64,000 bases of DNA from Verrucomicrobiota bacterium (GCA_017301975.1 JAFLEI010000012.1:1-64000), one strand, 5' to 3'. Shown: positions 36,149 to 45,323, numbered from the stretch's first letter. Notes: generated by a model from the letters alone, not told the origin. Translations and numbers: made by a program.

Positions 36149-37244
36149 GTTCCGTGCCGAAGACATCAAACACACGGGTGCCGAAATGTTTTTGCAGCGT
36201 CTCTGAGAACCAGATGTCCAGGGTGTGACGCATCACATAAAAGACCAGCGAGTTCATGCCGAGCACCAGGAAGGGGAAGGACCAGCGCCGCCATTGCCTG
36301 ATGTCGATGATCTGATACAAGACCGCGAGAATCAGCAGGGATGCCCCTCCGCTGAAGAAAACCCAGGCTGGCGTCCACAAGCGTTTCACGATGGGACAAA
36401 TGCCGCCGAAGTGCAGCACAAAGCTGAAGGCCAGGCATGACACGCTCGCAATCATGAGGCGTCTGACCGGCTGGTCGCCTTTTTTCAGCCAGGTGCCTGC
36501 CATCAGCCCCAGGATCATGGTGCAGATGGTGGGGATAAAGTTCAGCGTCGTGTATCCGCCCAGATAGCCCACATACGGCCGTTCGCGTGGAAACTCATTG
36601 AGCAGCCAGCGGTCAAAGCTCCAGCCCACATTGCGATTGTGATTCCAGTGGGAGAAAAAGCCGGTGAAATCATGCTGCCACCCTTCCGGGGTGTTGAAGT
36701 CCATGGGATTTCCATGCGGCGGCATCACGGGATAGAGCGCGTACAGGAGCCAGTAGGCAATGAGGATGAGGGAAAACCAGACCCAGCGCGTGCGCGTGCC
36801 GCAGTAGGCGAGCGCATACACCGCCATGTAGCCGAGTCCCGTCTGAGTCAGCGTTTCATCAAAGGTCCAGTGGGTCGCGTCACGATCCACGCTGCGCAGA
36901 AAGATCCCGAGGAAGATCAGCGCCACGGAACGCCACAGGGCATGCAGCGTCATGTGCCATTGCGACTGCCCTTTGCGCGCACGGGCTGAAACCGAGAACA
37001 CCAGCGAGGCACCGGTCAAAAACGCAAACGAAGGGTGGATCAGATCATTCAGCGAGCAGCCCACCCATGGAATGTGCGAGGAATGGTGGCCGAGAAACTG
37101 CCAGATGGCGCTGTCGGGGAAGTATTCGGCCACTTCATCAAGCTCCAGCAGTCGCAGACCGAGCAGGAACATCACAAGGCCGCGATAGACATCGACCGAG
37201 CCGATGCGTGGAGCCGTGACGGGCGGGGTGTTAACAGGGTTCAA
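36057..37244 (-). CDS. HGSNAT-like (DUF5009-type) membrane acyltransferase
   Basis: A 395-residue integral membrane protein with about ten hydrophobic segments. The start RIGSVDVYRGLVMFLLGL has the 'S.D..RG..' signature of the heparan-alpha-glucosaminide N-acetyltransferase and related acyltransferase group. GHHSSHIPWVGCSLNDLIHP with its histidines fits the catalytic loop between helices 1 and 2, and FLTGASLVFSVSARARKG fits the following helix. FLVLGMNSLVFYVMRH lies near the C-terminus. Such proteins move acetyl groups across the membrane onto glycans. It begins two bases after the DUF1854 gene, so it is in the operon of the cyanophycin-associated ABC exporter. The substrate is unknown. Confidence 0.8.
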   Translation of the reverse strand: MNPVNTPPVTAPRIGSVDVYRGLVMFLLGLRLLELDEVAEYFPDSAIWQFLGHHSSHIPWVGCSLNDLIHPSFAFLTGASLVFSVSARARKGQSQWHMTLHALWRSVALIFLGIFLRSVDRDATHWTFDETLTQTGLGYMAVYALAYCGTRTRWVWFSLILIAYWLLYALYPVMPPHGNPMDFNTPEGWQHDFTGFFSHWNHNRNVGWSFDRWLLNEFPRERPYVGYLGGYTTLNFIPTICTMILGLMAGTWLKKGDQPVRRLMIASVSCLAFSFVLHFGGICPIVKRLWTPAWVFFSGGASLLILAVLYQIIDIRQWRRWSFPFLVLGMNSLVFYVMRHTLDIWFSETLQKHFGTRVFDVFGTELRPVTIGACTFAVLWLVVLWMYRRKIFVRL

Positions 37245-37246
37245 GG

Positions 37247-37726
37247 TCAGTAGTAATGCTCCAGTTTCCGTTGGCTGACGCGGTCCAGGCTGGCGACATT
37301 GGGAATCAGATAGCGGGTGTTGCGGCGGTCCATAATGACCAGGCGGCCATGGCCGAGAGCCTGGATGCTTTCATCCGTCTCCACTTCAAAAGTGGTGTCC
37401 CCACGGTCCGTGGTGACGTGCCATGCATGGCCGTCCGCCAGACGTACGATGCGGTGGATCACTTGAATGATTGGCACAAAGTCACGCCGGGACAGCGCAT
37501 CGAGCAGCAGGCTGCGCGAAGGCTCAGGCAGGCTCTGCGGATCTTCGATGCAGAGGATTTCACGTGAGCCCTCGGACTGGATGGAGATCCAGTGGTCCTT
37601 CTCTGTGAGGGGGAAGAGCTTGGCGGGATGCACATTGGCATGCCGGATGCCATTGCTGTCCACCAGCGAAAGGCGGCCATGTTCATCCCTGATGAATTCG
37701 ATGTTAAGCGGCTGTGGGGTGCTCAT
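37247..37726 (-). CDS. DUF1854 family protein, cyanophycin-locus type
   Basis: A 159-residue cytoplasmic protein of the DUF1854 family. Recognisable phrases are VHPAKLFPLTEKDHWISIQS, IIQVIHRIVRLADGHAWHVTTDRG, TFEVETDESIQALG, and the ending LVIMDRRNTRYLIPNVASLD. Proteins of this family accompany an ABC transporter next to cyanophycin synthetase genes in beta-proteobacteria, and the same arrangement is present here: it overlaps the ABC exporter gene by four bases and lies between two cphA-type genes. Its biochemical role is not known. Confidence 0.88.
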   Translation of the reverse strand: MSTPQPLNIEFIRDEHGRLSLVDSNGIRHANVHPAKLFPLTEKDHWISIQSEGSREILCIEDPQSLPEPSRSLLLDALSRRDFVPIIQVIHRIVRLADGHAWHVTTDRGDTTFEVETDESIQALGHGRLVIMDRRNTRYLIPNVASLDRVSQRKLEHYY

Positions 37727-40038
37727 GCGTGGTTCACCTCCAGCATGGCCTGGTGCAGTCGCGCGTAGGTCCCGCTGCTCTGCATCAGCTGCTCATGCGA
37801 TCCGATTTCCTTGATGCGGCCTTCTTCGATCACCACCAGCCGGCTGGCCTTGCGCAACGTGCCAAGGCGGTGGGCGATGGCGATCGTCGTCCGCCCTTTG
37901 ACGAGATGATCCAGCGCCGCCTGGATTTCCCGTTCCGTCTCCGTGTCCACGGAGGAGGTGGCCTCATCCAGAATCAAAATCGCCGGATCGACCAGCAGCG
38001 CACGCGCGATGCTGATGCGCTGGCGCTCACCGCCGGAAAGTTGCTGGCCGCGCTCTCCCACCAGCGAATCGTAGGCGTCCGGCAGGCGCATGATGAAGTC
38101 ATGCGCTCGCGCCGCACGGGCGGCCGCGACGATCTCAGCGCGTGAGGCCTCCGGTTTTCCATAAGAGATGTTTTCCGCGATCGTCCCATAAAAGAGATAC
38201 GGCTCCTGCAGCACGAGTCCCAGGTTTCGGCGGTAGTCCATTACATCGACCTCGCCAAGGTTGAAGCCGTCCACCAGCACCGCGCCTTCGCTCACTTCAA
38301 AGAAGCGGCAGGCCAGGTTCACCAGCGTGGTTTTGCCCGCGCCGCTCGGCCCTACGAATCCCACCATCTCTCCAGGCGCGATTTTCAAGCTGATGCCCTT
38401 GATGATCTCCCGCGATCCATGGCGAAACTTCACGTCGCGGAATTCGATCTCGCCACGCAGGCGGCCCACCTTGACCGGGTTGCGCTGCATGGGCACGTCA
38501 GGCTTCACATCCAGCACGTCAAAGACGCGGTGGGCACTGGCGGCCGCCCGCTGCATGGAGGCGGTGAAGCGGCTCATGGAGTCCATGCGCTCGTAGAAGC
38601 TGCTGATGTAAAGAATAAAGCCCGTCAGCACGCCCACCGTGATGCTGTCATGTGCCACGCTCCAGGCTCCGACGGCCCAGACGATCAGCAGGCCGAAGTC
38701 GGTCAGCAGCTTGATCATCGGCGTGAAGAAAGACCAGGTCCGGTTCACGCGGTCGTTGGTGTCAAAGATGTGCTTGTCCGCCACGCGGAAGCGTTCGATC
38801 TCCCGCTGCTCCTGCGCGAAGGCCTTGACCACGCGCACGCCGGGAATCGTGTCCGCCAGCACGCTGGTGAGCTGGCTGCCCGCACGACTGGCGGCGGCAA
38901 ACCCGCCGCGCAGGTGCTCACGCACGCGCTGCACCAGCCACGCGACGATGGGCACCGGACCCAGCGCCGCGACGGCGAGGAGCGGGTTGATGCTGAACAA
39001 AATGACCGCCGTGAAAATGAACTGCAGCACATCACAGAAGAAGTCGATGAAGTTCACCGAAATGAAGAGCGAGAGATGCTCCGTGTCAGAGCTGATGCGT
39101 GAAATGAGATCCCCGGTGCGCTTGCGGTTAAAGTAGGTGAGCGAGAGCTTCTGCAGATGGTCAAAGGTCTCGCGCCGCATGCGACTCGTCACCAGCTCGG
39201 CGACTCGCGCCACCACAAAGGTCTTGCCCCAGTTCAGCGCCCACGTCAGCAAGGCGGCCAGGGCCAGTTCGGTGATGAAGACATAGACCAGATGCACATG
39301 CACCCGCTCCGTCTGGCTCTGCATCGGGATCAGCACATCATCCACCAGGGACATCGTCAACCATGGCGCGATCATCTGCGCCCCGGTGCTGGCCATCGTG
39401 AGCGCCAGTCCCAGGATCAGCAGCCGGTACCAAGGCCGGGAAAAGCTCAGCAGGCGCAGAAGGGGTTTCGCGGGCGGAATGCTGGTTTCATCGCCGTGCT
39501 CAGCATCAAAGGGATCTTCCTCTTCTTCCTCGGCCTCGTCGCCTGCATCGGCTGGGGCGTGCTCTCCGTTCAGAATGCGGCGCTGCTCCCGAAACCGGGC
39601 CAGGAACGCCTCCGCCTGCCGCAGTGTGCCGGAAGTCACCCGCCACTGGCCGATGACGGTGTCGTTTCTCAGAAGCTGCAGTGCGATGGTGGCGCCCATT
39701 TCTTCCAGCCTGAACTCCTGCAACTCCACCAACTTCCAGGCGGCAAAGTGCGGCTGGCTGGTTCCGGCATCCTCAAAATGCAGCAGGCGCGTGTTGGTCA
39801 GCACGATCAGCCCATGGCGGAAATGCAGCCCGGCGTCCAGGTCCGTCATCAAACGGGCCACCGTGCGCTCGCCAGACGCCAGCTTGGATTCGGCATGCTG
39901 AAGCAGAAGGTCGGGAAGGTCTTGGAAGCGTGGACGCGGCAAAGTGGGGGAGGGCGTGAAACCCGCCGAAAGTCCCGTGGTAGCAGAGCTTGTCAAACTG
40001 GGGCGCTGATTTCCCTGATCCTGGCGGGGAGGCATCAT
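37723..40038 (-). CDS. ABC exporter associated with cyanophycin metabolism
   Basis: A 771-residue fused membrane-plus-ATPase exporter. The first 190 residues hold a soluble domain with beta strands (VLTNTRLLHFEDAGTSQPHF, LQEFRLEEMGATIALQLL) resembling a PH-like module, then an acidic run (EAEEEEEDPFDAE). The six-helix exporter domain follows from about 205, and the ATPase has GPSGAGKTTLVNLACRFFEV (Walker A), LSGGERQRISIARALL (signature) and AILILDEATSSVD (Walker B). The N-terminal domain sets it apart from MsbA-type exporters. The ATG lies in a pentanucleotide repeat. DUF1854 and the acyltransferase follow in the same operon. It may export cyanophycin-related peptides or an envelope component; not proven. 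Confidence 0.88.
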   Translation of the reverse strand: MMPPRQDQGNQRPSLTSSATTGLSAGFTPSPTLPRPRFQDLPDLLLQHAESKLASGERTVARLMTDLDAGLHFRHGLIVLTNTRLLHFEDAGTSQPHFAAWKLVELQEFRLEEMGATIALQLLRNDTVIGQWRVTSGTLRQAEAFLARFREQRRILNGEHAPADAGDEAEEEEEDPFDAEHGDETSIPPAKPLLRLLSFSRPWYRLLILGLALTMASTGAQMIAPWLTMSLVDDVLIPMQSQTERVHVHLVYVFITELALAALLTWALNWGKTFVVARVAELVTSRMRRETFDHLQKLSLTYFNRKRTGDLISRISSDTEHLSLFISVNFIDFFCDVLQFIFTAVILFSINPLLAVAALGPVPIVAWLVQRVREHLRGGFAAASRAGSQLTSVLADTIPGVRVVKAFAQEQREIERFRVADKHIFDTNDRVNRTWSFFTPMIKLLTDFGLLIVWAVGAWSVAHDSITVGVLTGFILYISSFYERMDSMSRFTASMQRAAASAHRVFDVLDVKPDVPMQRNPVKVGRLRGEIEFRDVKFRHGSREIIKGISLKIAPGEMVGFVGPSGAGKTTLVNLACRFFEVSEGAVLVDGFNLGEVDVMDYRRNLGLVLQEPYLFYGTIAENISYGKPEASRAEIVAAARAARAHDFIMRLPDAYDSLVGERGQQLSGGERQRISIARALLVDPAILILDEATSSVDTETEREIQAALDHLVKGRTTIAIAHRLGTLRKASRLVVIEEGRIKEIGSHEQLMQSSGTYARLHQAMLEVNHA

Positions 40039-40055
40039 CTCATCTCATCTCATCT
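40036..40055. repeat. pentanucleotide repeat (CATCT)4 between divergent starts
   Basis: Four exact CATCT units run from 40036 to 40055, followed by one CATTT. On the minus strand this is AGATG repeated, and the exporter's ATG codons (40033-40038) are part of it. On the plus strand it lies just before the first usable cphA ATG at 40062. A five-base unit changes frame with every gain or loss, so it could vary start-codon choice. Confidence 0.7.
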
Positions 40056-40061
40056 CATTTC

Positions 40062-42731
40062 ATGCCTAGGTTTCTCTTGACCTCCTGCCGGTCTGTGGAC
40101 AATTCCGCGCGTTCCACTCCCTGCTTGCCCCACACTGCTCCATCCTGCGAACTCCGTTCCACCATCGTTCGCAAAATTCTCGCCTTGCGCGGCCCAAATC
40201 TATGGGCGCGTGAAACGGTTTTGGAATGCAAGGTGGAGTTTCCTGAACTGACCGATTACGTCGTCAACTGGCGTTCCTGGCTCCTGTCCTGGCTGCCGGC
40301 GCTGGAGTCCCAGCTCAGCGAGACGAGCATGACGCCCCAGGCAGAGGGCTTGGCCGCCCTGCTGCAGTCCATCACGCTGCATCTGCAAAGTCGCTCTGAC
40401 CTTCAGGTGAGCTTTGGCAAGGTGATGCCCACCTCCCAGCCGCTGACCTTTCGCATCATCACCCAGTTTGATGAGGAGGCAGTGGCCCGGGCGGCCTTTG
40501 AACTCGCACGCCGTCTCATCGATGCCGCGCTTTTTGGACAGACCATGGACGTGAACGCCGCCCTCACCGGGCTGTGCGACCTTGCCCAGGAAGTCTGCCT
40601 CGGACCCAGCACCCGCGCCATGGTGGACGCCGCACGCCTGCGTGGCATCCCGGTCCTCCGTCTCACTGAGGGCAGTCTGGTGCAGCTCGGCTGGGGCTCC
40701 AAGCAGAAGAAAATCCTTGCCGCCGCCACCAGCCAGACGAGCGCGATCGCCGAGGACATCGTCCAGGACAAGGACTTCACCCGGCGGATGCTCAATGAGA
40801 TAGGTCTGCCTGTGCCGCAGGGGCGTCCCGTCAAGAATGCCGAAGACGCGTGGCTGGCCGCCAATGCGATCGGCCTGCCCGTCGTTGTGAAACCTCTGGA
40901 TGGAAACCAAGGACGCGGCGTGGCTCTGAATCTCTACACCCGCGAGCAGGTGCTCACCGCCTACGCGGCCGCGCGGGAGGAAAGCCGCTCGGTCATCGTG
41001 GAGCAGTTTGCTGAAGGGGAGGACTACCGCGTTCTCGTGATCGGTCGCGAACTCATCGCCGTCTCCCGTCGCTATCCGGCGCATGTCGTGGGCGATGGCC
41101 AGCACACTATCCAGGAGCTGATTGCTGAAAAGAACCGGGATCCCCGCCGCGCCGCCGACCATGCCGCCGCCCTGAGTCGCATTCGCATAGATGCTGTCGC
41201 CTTGGGAGTGCTCGCCGAGCAAGACGTCACGCCTGAGTCGATCCCTGAAAAGGACCGGATGATCCTCATTCGCCGCAATGCGAATCTCAGCACGGGTGGC
41301 ACCGCCGTCGATTGCACGGCGGAAGTTCATCCCACCATCTGCGCCGCTGCAGTGGAAGCCGCCCAGATGGTCGGTCTGGACATCTGCGGCATCGACATGA
41401 TCGCCCCGGACATCACCCAGCCGCTGAGCCCGCGCAACGGCGTCATCATTGAACTCAATGCCCGCCCCGGCCTGCGCATGCATCTTTACCCCTCGGAGGG
41501 GGAGGCGCGTCCCGTCGGAAAAGCTGTCATCGACACCATGTTTGCACCCGAGTGTCGTGGTCGAATCCCCATCGTCGCGGTGACGGGAGTGAATGGCAAG
41601 ACCACCACCACGCGCTTCATTGCGCATCTGCTGGCTCAAAACAAATGGCGCGTGGGCATGACGAGCACGGACGGTGTGTTTGTCGGTTCGCGCATGATCG
41701 ACAGTGGCGACTGCAGCGGCCCCAAGAGCGCGCGCAGCATTCTTTCCTACCCGTTGTGCGATGCTGCCGTGCTGGAAACCGCCCGTGGCGGCATCTTGCG
41801 GGAGGGGCTGGCCTTTGACCACTGTGACGTCGCCGTCGTCACCAACATCGGCGCGGGCGACCACCTGGGCATCAATGACATCGACACACCCGAGCAGTTG
41901 GCCGAGGTGAAGCAGTGCATCGTCGCCGCTGTTTCTGCGGACGGCAGCGCCGTTCTGAATGCCGCCGATCCGCTGGTCGTAAAAATGTCCGAGACCTATC
42001 CGCGCAGGACCATCTTCTTCGCGCTCGATGGTGAAAACGCCGTCATCGTCCTGCACCGGATCAAAGGAGAGCGTGCCATTTTTGTTCGCAACGGCCACAT
42101 CATTCGCGCCACCGGTCCAAATGAAGATGTCCTGATGCCGCTGAGCGAAATTCCGCTCACCCATGGCGGGCTCATCGGCTTTCAGATCGAAAACACCCTC
42201 GCAGCCATTGCGACCGCGTGGGCTCTGGGCATTGACGACGATCTCATTCGCCTGGGAGCACGCACCTTTGTGCCCAGTCTTGATCAAAATGCGGGCCGCT
42301 TCAATGTGCTCGATTTGAAGGGCATTACCGTCATCGTTGATTACGGTCACAATGTGGATGCCCTTCGTGCCTTGCTCGACGGTCTTCGGCAGTTCCCCAA
42401 TCCGCGCCGCATCGTCGTTTACAGCTCCGCCGGAGACCGCCGTGACAGCGACATCATTGAACAAGGACGCATGCTGAGCGCGGAATTTGATGAAGCCTGG
42501 CTCTACGAAGGTGATTATGTCCGTGGTCGGGCATCGGGGGAGATCATGAAGCTCCTCGCCACCGGCCTGGAAAACTCCCCGCGCACCCGGCGGGTCGAAT
42601 CCATTTTGGGTCACCTCAAAGCGGTTGATCTGGCCTTCGAGTCCGCACAAGCAGGAGACTTGGTGATGATCCAGGCAGACACGGCGGATGAAACCGTCCA
42701 GTATCTGAAGGAAAAGTACGGGGCGAAATGA
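40062..42731 (+). CDS. cphA: cyanophycin synthetase, full length
   Basis: CphA makes cyanophycin, a storage polymer with a poly-aspartate backbone and arginine side chains. The 889-residue protein has all parts: N-terminal domain (RKILALRGPNLWARETVLEC), ATP-grasp domain (CLGPSTRAMVDAARLRGIPV, AIAEDIVQDKDFTRRMLNEI, LPVVVKPLDGNQGRGVALNL, IIELNARPGLRMHLYPSEGE), Mur-ligase central domain with VTGVNGKTTTTRFIAHLL near residue 508, and the Mur C-terminal domain (GRFNVLDLKGITVIVDYGHN near 760, VYSSAGDRRDSDI). Homology begins around IVRKILALRGPN, so the true start may be later than ATG 40062, for example the TTG at 40125. It is divergent from the ABC exporter. No cyanophycinase gene is visible in this window. 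Confidence 0.93.
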   Translation: MPRFLLTSCRSVDNSARSTPCLPHTAPSCELRSTIVRKILALRGPNLWARETVLECKVEFPELTDYVVNWRSWLLSWLPALESQLSETSMTPQAEGLAALLQSITLHLQSRSDLQVSFGKVMPTSQPLTFRIITQFDEEAVARAAFELARRLIDAALFGQTMDVNAALTGLCDLAQEVCLGPSTRAMVDAARLRGIPVLRLTEGSLVQLGWGSKQKKILAAATSQTSAIAEDIVQDKDFTRRMLNEIGLPVPQGRPVKNAEDAWLAANAIGLPVVVKPLDGNQGRGVALNLYTREQVLTAYAAAREESRSVIVEQFAEGEDYRVLVIGRELIAVSRRYPAHVVGDGQHTIQELIAEKNRDPRRAADHAAALSRIRIDAVALGVLAEQDVTPESIPEKDRMILIRRNANLSTGGTAVDCTAEVHPTICAAAVEAAQMVGLDICGIDMIAPDITQPLSPRNGVIIELNARPGLRMHLYPSEGEARPVGKAVIDTMFAPECRGRIPIVAVTGVNGKTTTTRFIAHLLAQNKWRVGMTSTDGVFVGSRMIDSGDCSGPKSARSILSYPLCDAAVLETARGGILREGLAFDHCDVAVVTNIGAGDHLGINDIDTPEQLAEVKQCIVAAVSADGSAVLNAADPLVVKMSETYPRRTIFFALDGENAVIVLHRIKGERAIFVRNGHIIRATGPNEDVLMPLSEIPLTHGGLIGFQIENTLAAIATAWALGIDDDLIRLGARTFVPSLDQNAGRFNVLDLKGITVIVDYGHNVDALRALLDGLRQFPNPRRIVVYSSAGDRRDSDIIEQGRMLSAEFDEAWLYEGDYVRGRASGEIMKLLATGLENSPRTRRVESILGHLKAVDLAFESAQAGDLVMIQADTADETVQYLKEKYGAK

Positions 42732-42805
42732 CATCCTGCCGTTTCGGGCTGATGAAATGCTTGCCAGATCACTCTGGCTTCGGCTACTAAGAGCCTGATC
42801 ACGCC

Positions 42806-43456
42806 ATGACCACCACCACTGCCACACTCCTCAGCATCGCCTGCGGCTATCTCTGCGGCTCAGTGCCGTTCGGCTATCTCGCCGGTCGTCTGAAAGGCAT
42901 CGATATTCGCCAGCACGGCAGCGGCAACATCGGCGCCACCAATGCCATCCGCGTGCTGGGGAAGGGGATTGGCATCCCGGTCTTTATTCTCGACATGCTC
43001 AAAGGCTGGCTGCCCGTCTGGCTGGCGGCAGGCTGGATCGCCAGCACGGGCGCCTCTCCTGAAATGATCTCCATGGGCAAGGTGCTGACCGGTTTCGCCG
43101 CCGTCATCGGCCACATGTTCACCTTCTGGCTCGGCTTCAAAGGCGGCAAAGGCATCGCGACCACAGGTGGCGTGCTGCTCGGTATATCGCTCGCTGGAAT
43201 GATCGGCGGCTGGATCGGCTTCCTCACCTTCCTCTTCGCGTTTCGCTATGTCTCTCTTGGTTCGCTGGCGGCGGCTGTAGGTGTGCCCACCGCCATGGCG
43301 ATCCAGATGTATCGCGAGGGGCGCTGGGACTACGTTCTCCTCGGCTTTGGCATTGTGGTGATGATTCTCGCATTCATCCGGCACCGCTCAAATATCCAGC
43401 GCTTGATTGCAGGCACGGAGAGCAAGGCCTTCACCAAAAAGAAGCCGCAACCATGA
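42806..43456 (+). CDS. plsY: acyl-phosphate glycerol-3-phosphate acyltransferase PlsY
   Basis: PlsY makes 1-acyl-glycerol-3-phosphate from acyl phosphate, the first committed step of phospholipid synthesis in most bacteria. The 216-residue membrane protein shows the three conserved motifs: GSVPFGYLAGRLKGIDIRQHGSGN-type start followed by NIGATNAIRVLG, then GHMFTFWLGFKGGKGIATTGG, and the last motif region near RYVSLGSLAAAVGVP. Five membrane segments fit the family. It overlaps gpsA by four bases, which supplies its glycerol-3-phosphate, a natural operon. Confidence 0.95.
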   Translation: MTTTTATLLSIACGYLCGSVPFGYLAGRLKGIDIRQHGSGNIGATNAIRVLGKGIGIPVFILDMLKGWLPVWLAAGWIASTGASPEMISMGKVLTGFAAVIGHMFTFWLGFKGGKGIATTGGVLLGISLAGMIGGWIGFLTFLFAFRYVSLGSLAAAVGVPTAMAIQMYREGRWDYVLLGFGIVVMILAFIRHRSNIQRLIAGTESKAFTKKKPQP

Positions 43457-44454
43457 TCCAGTCCGCCACTGTCATTGGTGCCGGCAGCTGGGGCACCGCA
43501 CTGGCCGCATTGCTGTCGTGGCGTGGGCTGGACGTGCAGTTCTGGGGCCGCGATGCCGAACTGATGACGCAGATTGGCGACACGCGCCGCAATGCACGTT
43601 ACCTCCCTGACCTGGAGCTTCCGCCCCAGATCACCGTCACGGCGGATACTGCTGCCTTGCGGCCTGCGGACATGCTCGTTTTTGTCGTGCCATCCAAGGC
43701 CATGCGCAGCACGGCGGAGATTATGGCGAAAAGCAGCGCCGCCTCCCAGGCCCGGGTTCTGGTTTCCTGCTCCAAAGGCATCGAACTCGAAACCGGCCGC
43801 CGCATGACTCAGATGATCGGCGAGTCCATCCCGGGCATCCCTCTGGCAGTCCTGACCGGCCCCAATCATGCGGAAGAAGTGGCGCGCCAGCTGGCCACTG
43901 CCGCTGTCGTGGCCTGTGCAGAGGATGAAATCGCCAAAGCGGTCCAGGCCTGCTTCACGCTGCCCTTCTTCCGCACCTACACCACCGATGACATCGTCGG
44001 TGCCGAATGGGCTGGTGCCATGAAAAATCCCTATGCCATCGCCTCGGGAATCGCTCATGGCTTGAAACTTGGCGACAACACCCTCGCCGCGCTCGTCACC
44101 CGTGCGCTGGCTGAAATGGTGCGCCTCGGCGTTGCCGAAGGCGGCAAGGTGGAAACTTTCTATGGCCTCAGCGGTGTGGGTGATCTCGTCGGCACCTGCT
44201 ACTCGACACACAGCCGCAATCACCGTGTAGGCACCATGCTCGGCCAGGGCCGCCCGCTGGACGAAATCATCGCCAGCACCCGGATGGTGGCCGAGGGTGT
44301 GCCAAACACCGCCAGCCTGCACCGCGCCGCCCAGGCGCGTGGCGTGCGCATGCCGCTCCTTGACGAGATCAACGCCGTGCTTCATCAGGGCAAATCCCCC
44401 AAGGAGGGAATGAAGGCGCTGCTTTCACGTGATCCACGGCCAGAAGCCGATTAA
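43453..44454 (+). CDS. gpsA: NAD(P)H-dependent glycerol-3-phosphate dehydrogenase
   Basis: GpsA reduces dihydroxyacetone phosphate to glycerol-3-phosphate for phospholipids. The 333-residue cytoplasmic enzyme has the nucleotide motif VIGAGSWGTALAALLSWRG, SCSKGIELETGR, LTGPNHAEEVARQL, GAEWAGAMKNPYAIASGIAH carrying the catalytic lysine, and ETFYGLSGVGDLVGTCYSTHS-type substrate site residues. Length is normal. It is coupled with plsY by an ATGA overlap, and the next gene begins eight bases after its stop. Confidence 0.95.
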   Translation: MIQSATVIGAGSWGTALAALLSWRGLDVQFWGRDAELMTQIGDTRRNARYLPDLELPPQITVTADTAALRPADMLVFVVPSKAMRSTAEIMAKSSAASQARVLVSCSKGIELETGRRMTQMIGESIPGIPLAVLTGPNHAEEVARQLATAAVVACAEDEIAKAVQACFTLPFFRTYTTDDIVGAEWAGAMKNPYAIASGIAHGLKLGDNTLAALVTRALAEMVRLGVAEGGKVETFYGLSGVGDLVGTCYSTHSRNHRVGTMLGQGRPLDEIIASTRMVAEGVPNTASLHRAAQARGVRMPLLDEINAVLHQGKSPKEGMKALLSRDPRPEAD

Positions 44455-44462
44455 CTACCCCC

Positions 44463-45323
44463 ATGGCTGATTCAAACGGTTACGAACTTCTCGACAGCGG
44501 CTCATTTCAAAAGCTGGAGCGCTTTGGCAGCGTCGTGCTCTCACGGCCCTGCGCTCAGGCCGTCTGGCAGCAGACACTGGCCAAAGCCGACTGGCAGAAA
44601 GTGACCGCCACTTTCTTCCGCGACGGCGGCAACCAATGGCGTGGTCGTGACAAGCTCCCCGAGACATGGGCCATCGAAGTCGATGGCACCAAGTTTCAGC
44701 TCAGCTCCACCGATTTCGGCCACCTCGGCATTTTCCCAGAGCAACGCGACCAATGGCGACGCATCCGCGAAGTCTGCACCGCGTATGCTCAAAAGCACAA
44801 TCGCCCCGCACGCGCACTCAATCTCTTCGCCTACTCCGGCGGCAGTACGTTGGCAGCAGCCCATGCTGGGGCGGAGGTATGCCACGTGGATGCGTCCAAG
44901 GGCATGGTGGACTGGGCGCGCAAAAATGCCGCCATCAACGGCCTCGAAGAAAAGCCCATCCGCTGGATCGTGGATGACGTGACCAAATTTCTGGAGCGCG
45001 AGCTGCGGCGTGACCGCCAGTACGACCTGCTCATTCTCGATCCGCCAAGCTATGGCCGTGGGGCCAAGGGAGAGGTCTTTAAAATCGAAAACGACCTGCC
45101 GCCCCTGCTCTCACTGCTCGGCAAGCTCATGTCACCGCAGCCGCTCGGGGTGCTGCTTTCCTGCCACACCCCGGAACTGACGCCCATTTCTCTGCACCAC
45201 CTCCTTCAGCAGCAGTTTGGCCGAAATGGCGGGAAAGTGGAGCATGGCGAAATGCAGCTTCGTGGCGCTGCCGGTGTTTTGCCCGTCCCCAGTGGCAGCT
45301 TTGCTTGGTGGCTGGGTGATTGA
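44463..45323 (+). CDS. class I SAM-dependent methyltransferase, RlmI-like
   Basis: A 286-residue methyltransferase. The SAM site is RALNLFAYSGGSTLAAAHAG, followed by VCHVDASKGMVDWARKNAAI, and the catalytic motif is LLILDPPSYGRG. This matches the 23S rRNA cytosine methyltransferase group (RlmI/YccW and RlmK), but the N-terminal PUA domain of RlmI is absent; residues 1-100 are a short beta region instead. An rRNA target is probable, the exact nucleotide unknown. It follows gpsA by eight bases on the same strand. Confidence 0.85.
   Translation: MADSNGYELLDSGSFQKLERFGSVVLSRPCAQAVWQQTLAKADWQKVTATFFRDGGNQWRGRDKLPETWAIEVDGTKFQLSSTDFGHLGIFPEQRDQWRRIREVCTAYAQKHNRPARALNLFAYSGGSTLAAAHAGAEVCHVDASKGMVDWARKNAAINGLEEKPIRWIVDDVTKFLERELRRDRQYDLLILDPPSYGRGAKGEVFKIENDLPPLLSLLGKLMSPQPLGVLLSCHTPELTPISLHHLLQQQFGRNGGKVEHGEMQLRGAAGVLPVPSGSFAWWLGD

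Noticed and set aside
40200..42827. 875-codon minus-strand open frame opposite cphA
   Set aside because: Codon bias in a GC-rich coding strand leaves the antisense frame open; the translation has no family motifs, while the plus strand is a clear CphA.
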